A model generated the notes under the pieces. It saw only the letters and a list, made by a program, of their open reading frames with translations, was not told where the DNA came from and did no database searches. Made by a program: the position numbers and the translations under genes. A stretch of DNA of 40,400 bases from an uncultured Eubacteriales bacterium (lineage in GTDB: Bacteria > Bacillota > Clostridia > Christensenellales > Aristaeellaceae), in NCBI GenBank assembly GCA_902765735.1, contig CACXBB010000021.1:1-40400 (forward strand). Reading direction: 5' to 3'. This document shows, in pieces, positions 40,227 through 40,400 of this stretch. Position 1 is the first letter of the stretch; each line of letters opens with the position of its first letter.

Positions 40227-40400
40227 GGTTGAGTTAGGAATTAGGAGTTAGGGATTAGAGTGTGTTTCTAAAATGCCTGAAGCGCATTTTCGGCGTCTTT
40301 GGCTGCATTTCTGCGTTGATTCCCCTTGACTTGTACGCACCGCCGCTACTCCGCTTTGCGGAAGCGGCGGCAGCGCCGGGCTGGCAGCCGGAGGCTGCGC
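40227..40400. repeat. Low-complexity and palindromic repeat region at the window end
   Basis: TTGAGTTAGGAATTAGGAG and further AGTTAGGGATTAGAG units run from the TAG stop to about 40260. The rest contains CTGAAGCGCATTTTCGGCGTC-type sequence and CGCCGCT/AGCGGCGG, which looks like another intergenic repeat. I see no gene. Confidence 0.5.

Overview
The window looks like a chromosomal segment of a moderately high-GC anaerobic member of the Clostridia (Firmicutes), probably a gut or rumen lineage of the Christensenellales/Oscillospirales type. This is inferred from strong AAGGAGG-type ribosome binding sites, consensus sigma-A promoters, YesM/YesN-type two-component genes, a nupNOPQ-like transporter, rubredoxin, a YhaM-type nuclease, and abundant short palindromic and AATTAGGAAT-type intergenic repeats. 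No rRNA, tRNA or CRISPR array was seen.

Layout. (1) 1-3990: a decayed mobile element with a sigma-region-2-like protein, a PD-(D/E)XK (Rpn/transposase-type) nuclease and a large serine recombinase broken by several frameshifts and deletions. (2) 3992-8778: the 3' end of a Cna_B/SpaA-type surface protein followed by four co-directional prepilin-like genes, the last a 904-aa protein with GLUG-type repeats. Regions 1 and 2 are visibly poorer in G+C than the rest. (3) 8858-15023: a secreted SH3-type protein, a GH32 beta-fructosidase, an FUSC membrane protein fused to a degenerate HAD-like domain, a small secreted protein and an orphan dihydrolipoyl dehydrogenase. (4) 15602-19897: a sugar ABC operon (ATPase, permease, binding protein) ending in a D-lyxose isomerase gene. 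(5) 20459-24617: an AraC-type response regulator, a YesM-type kinase almost without extracellular sequence, and an RbsA-like double ABC protein that has lost its ATP-binding motifs. (6) 24818-27244: an APC permease and a coiled-coil protein, divergently transcribed. (7) 27315-32199: a BMP-family nucleoside-type ABC transporter. (8) 32427-40226: a glycerophosphodiesterase, a YhaM-like exoribonuclease, two small membrane proteins, rubredoxin, a TtcA-like PP-loop protein with a small HMA-like metal-binding partner, a dipeptidase and a TetM-like GTPase.

How genes may work together. The sugar operon and the adjacent regulatory triad point one way and are separated only by a terminator and a perfect consensus promoter. 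A plausible but unproven reading is that the pseudo-ABC protein links the sensor-poor kinase to a sugar transporter, so that transport is sensed instead of free ligand. The FUSC-HAD fusion and the HMA/TtcA pair, whose promoter overlaps a Fur-like site, are the other two points of functional interest. Several repeat families occupy the gaps, and in at least four cases a repeat contains or directly abuts the stop codon of the neighbouring gene.
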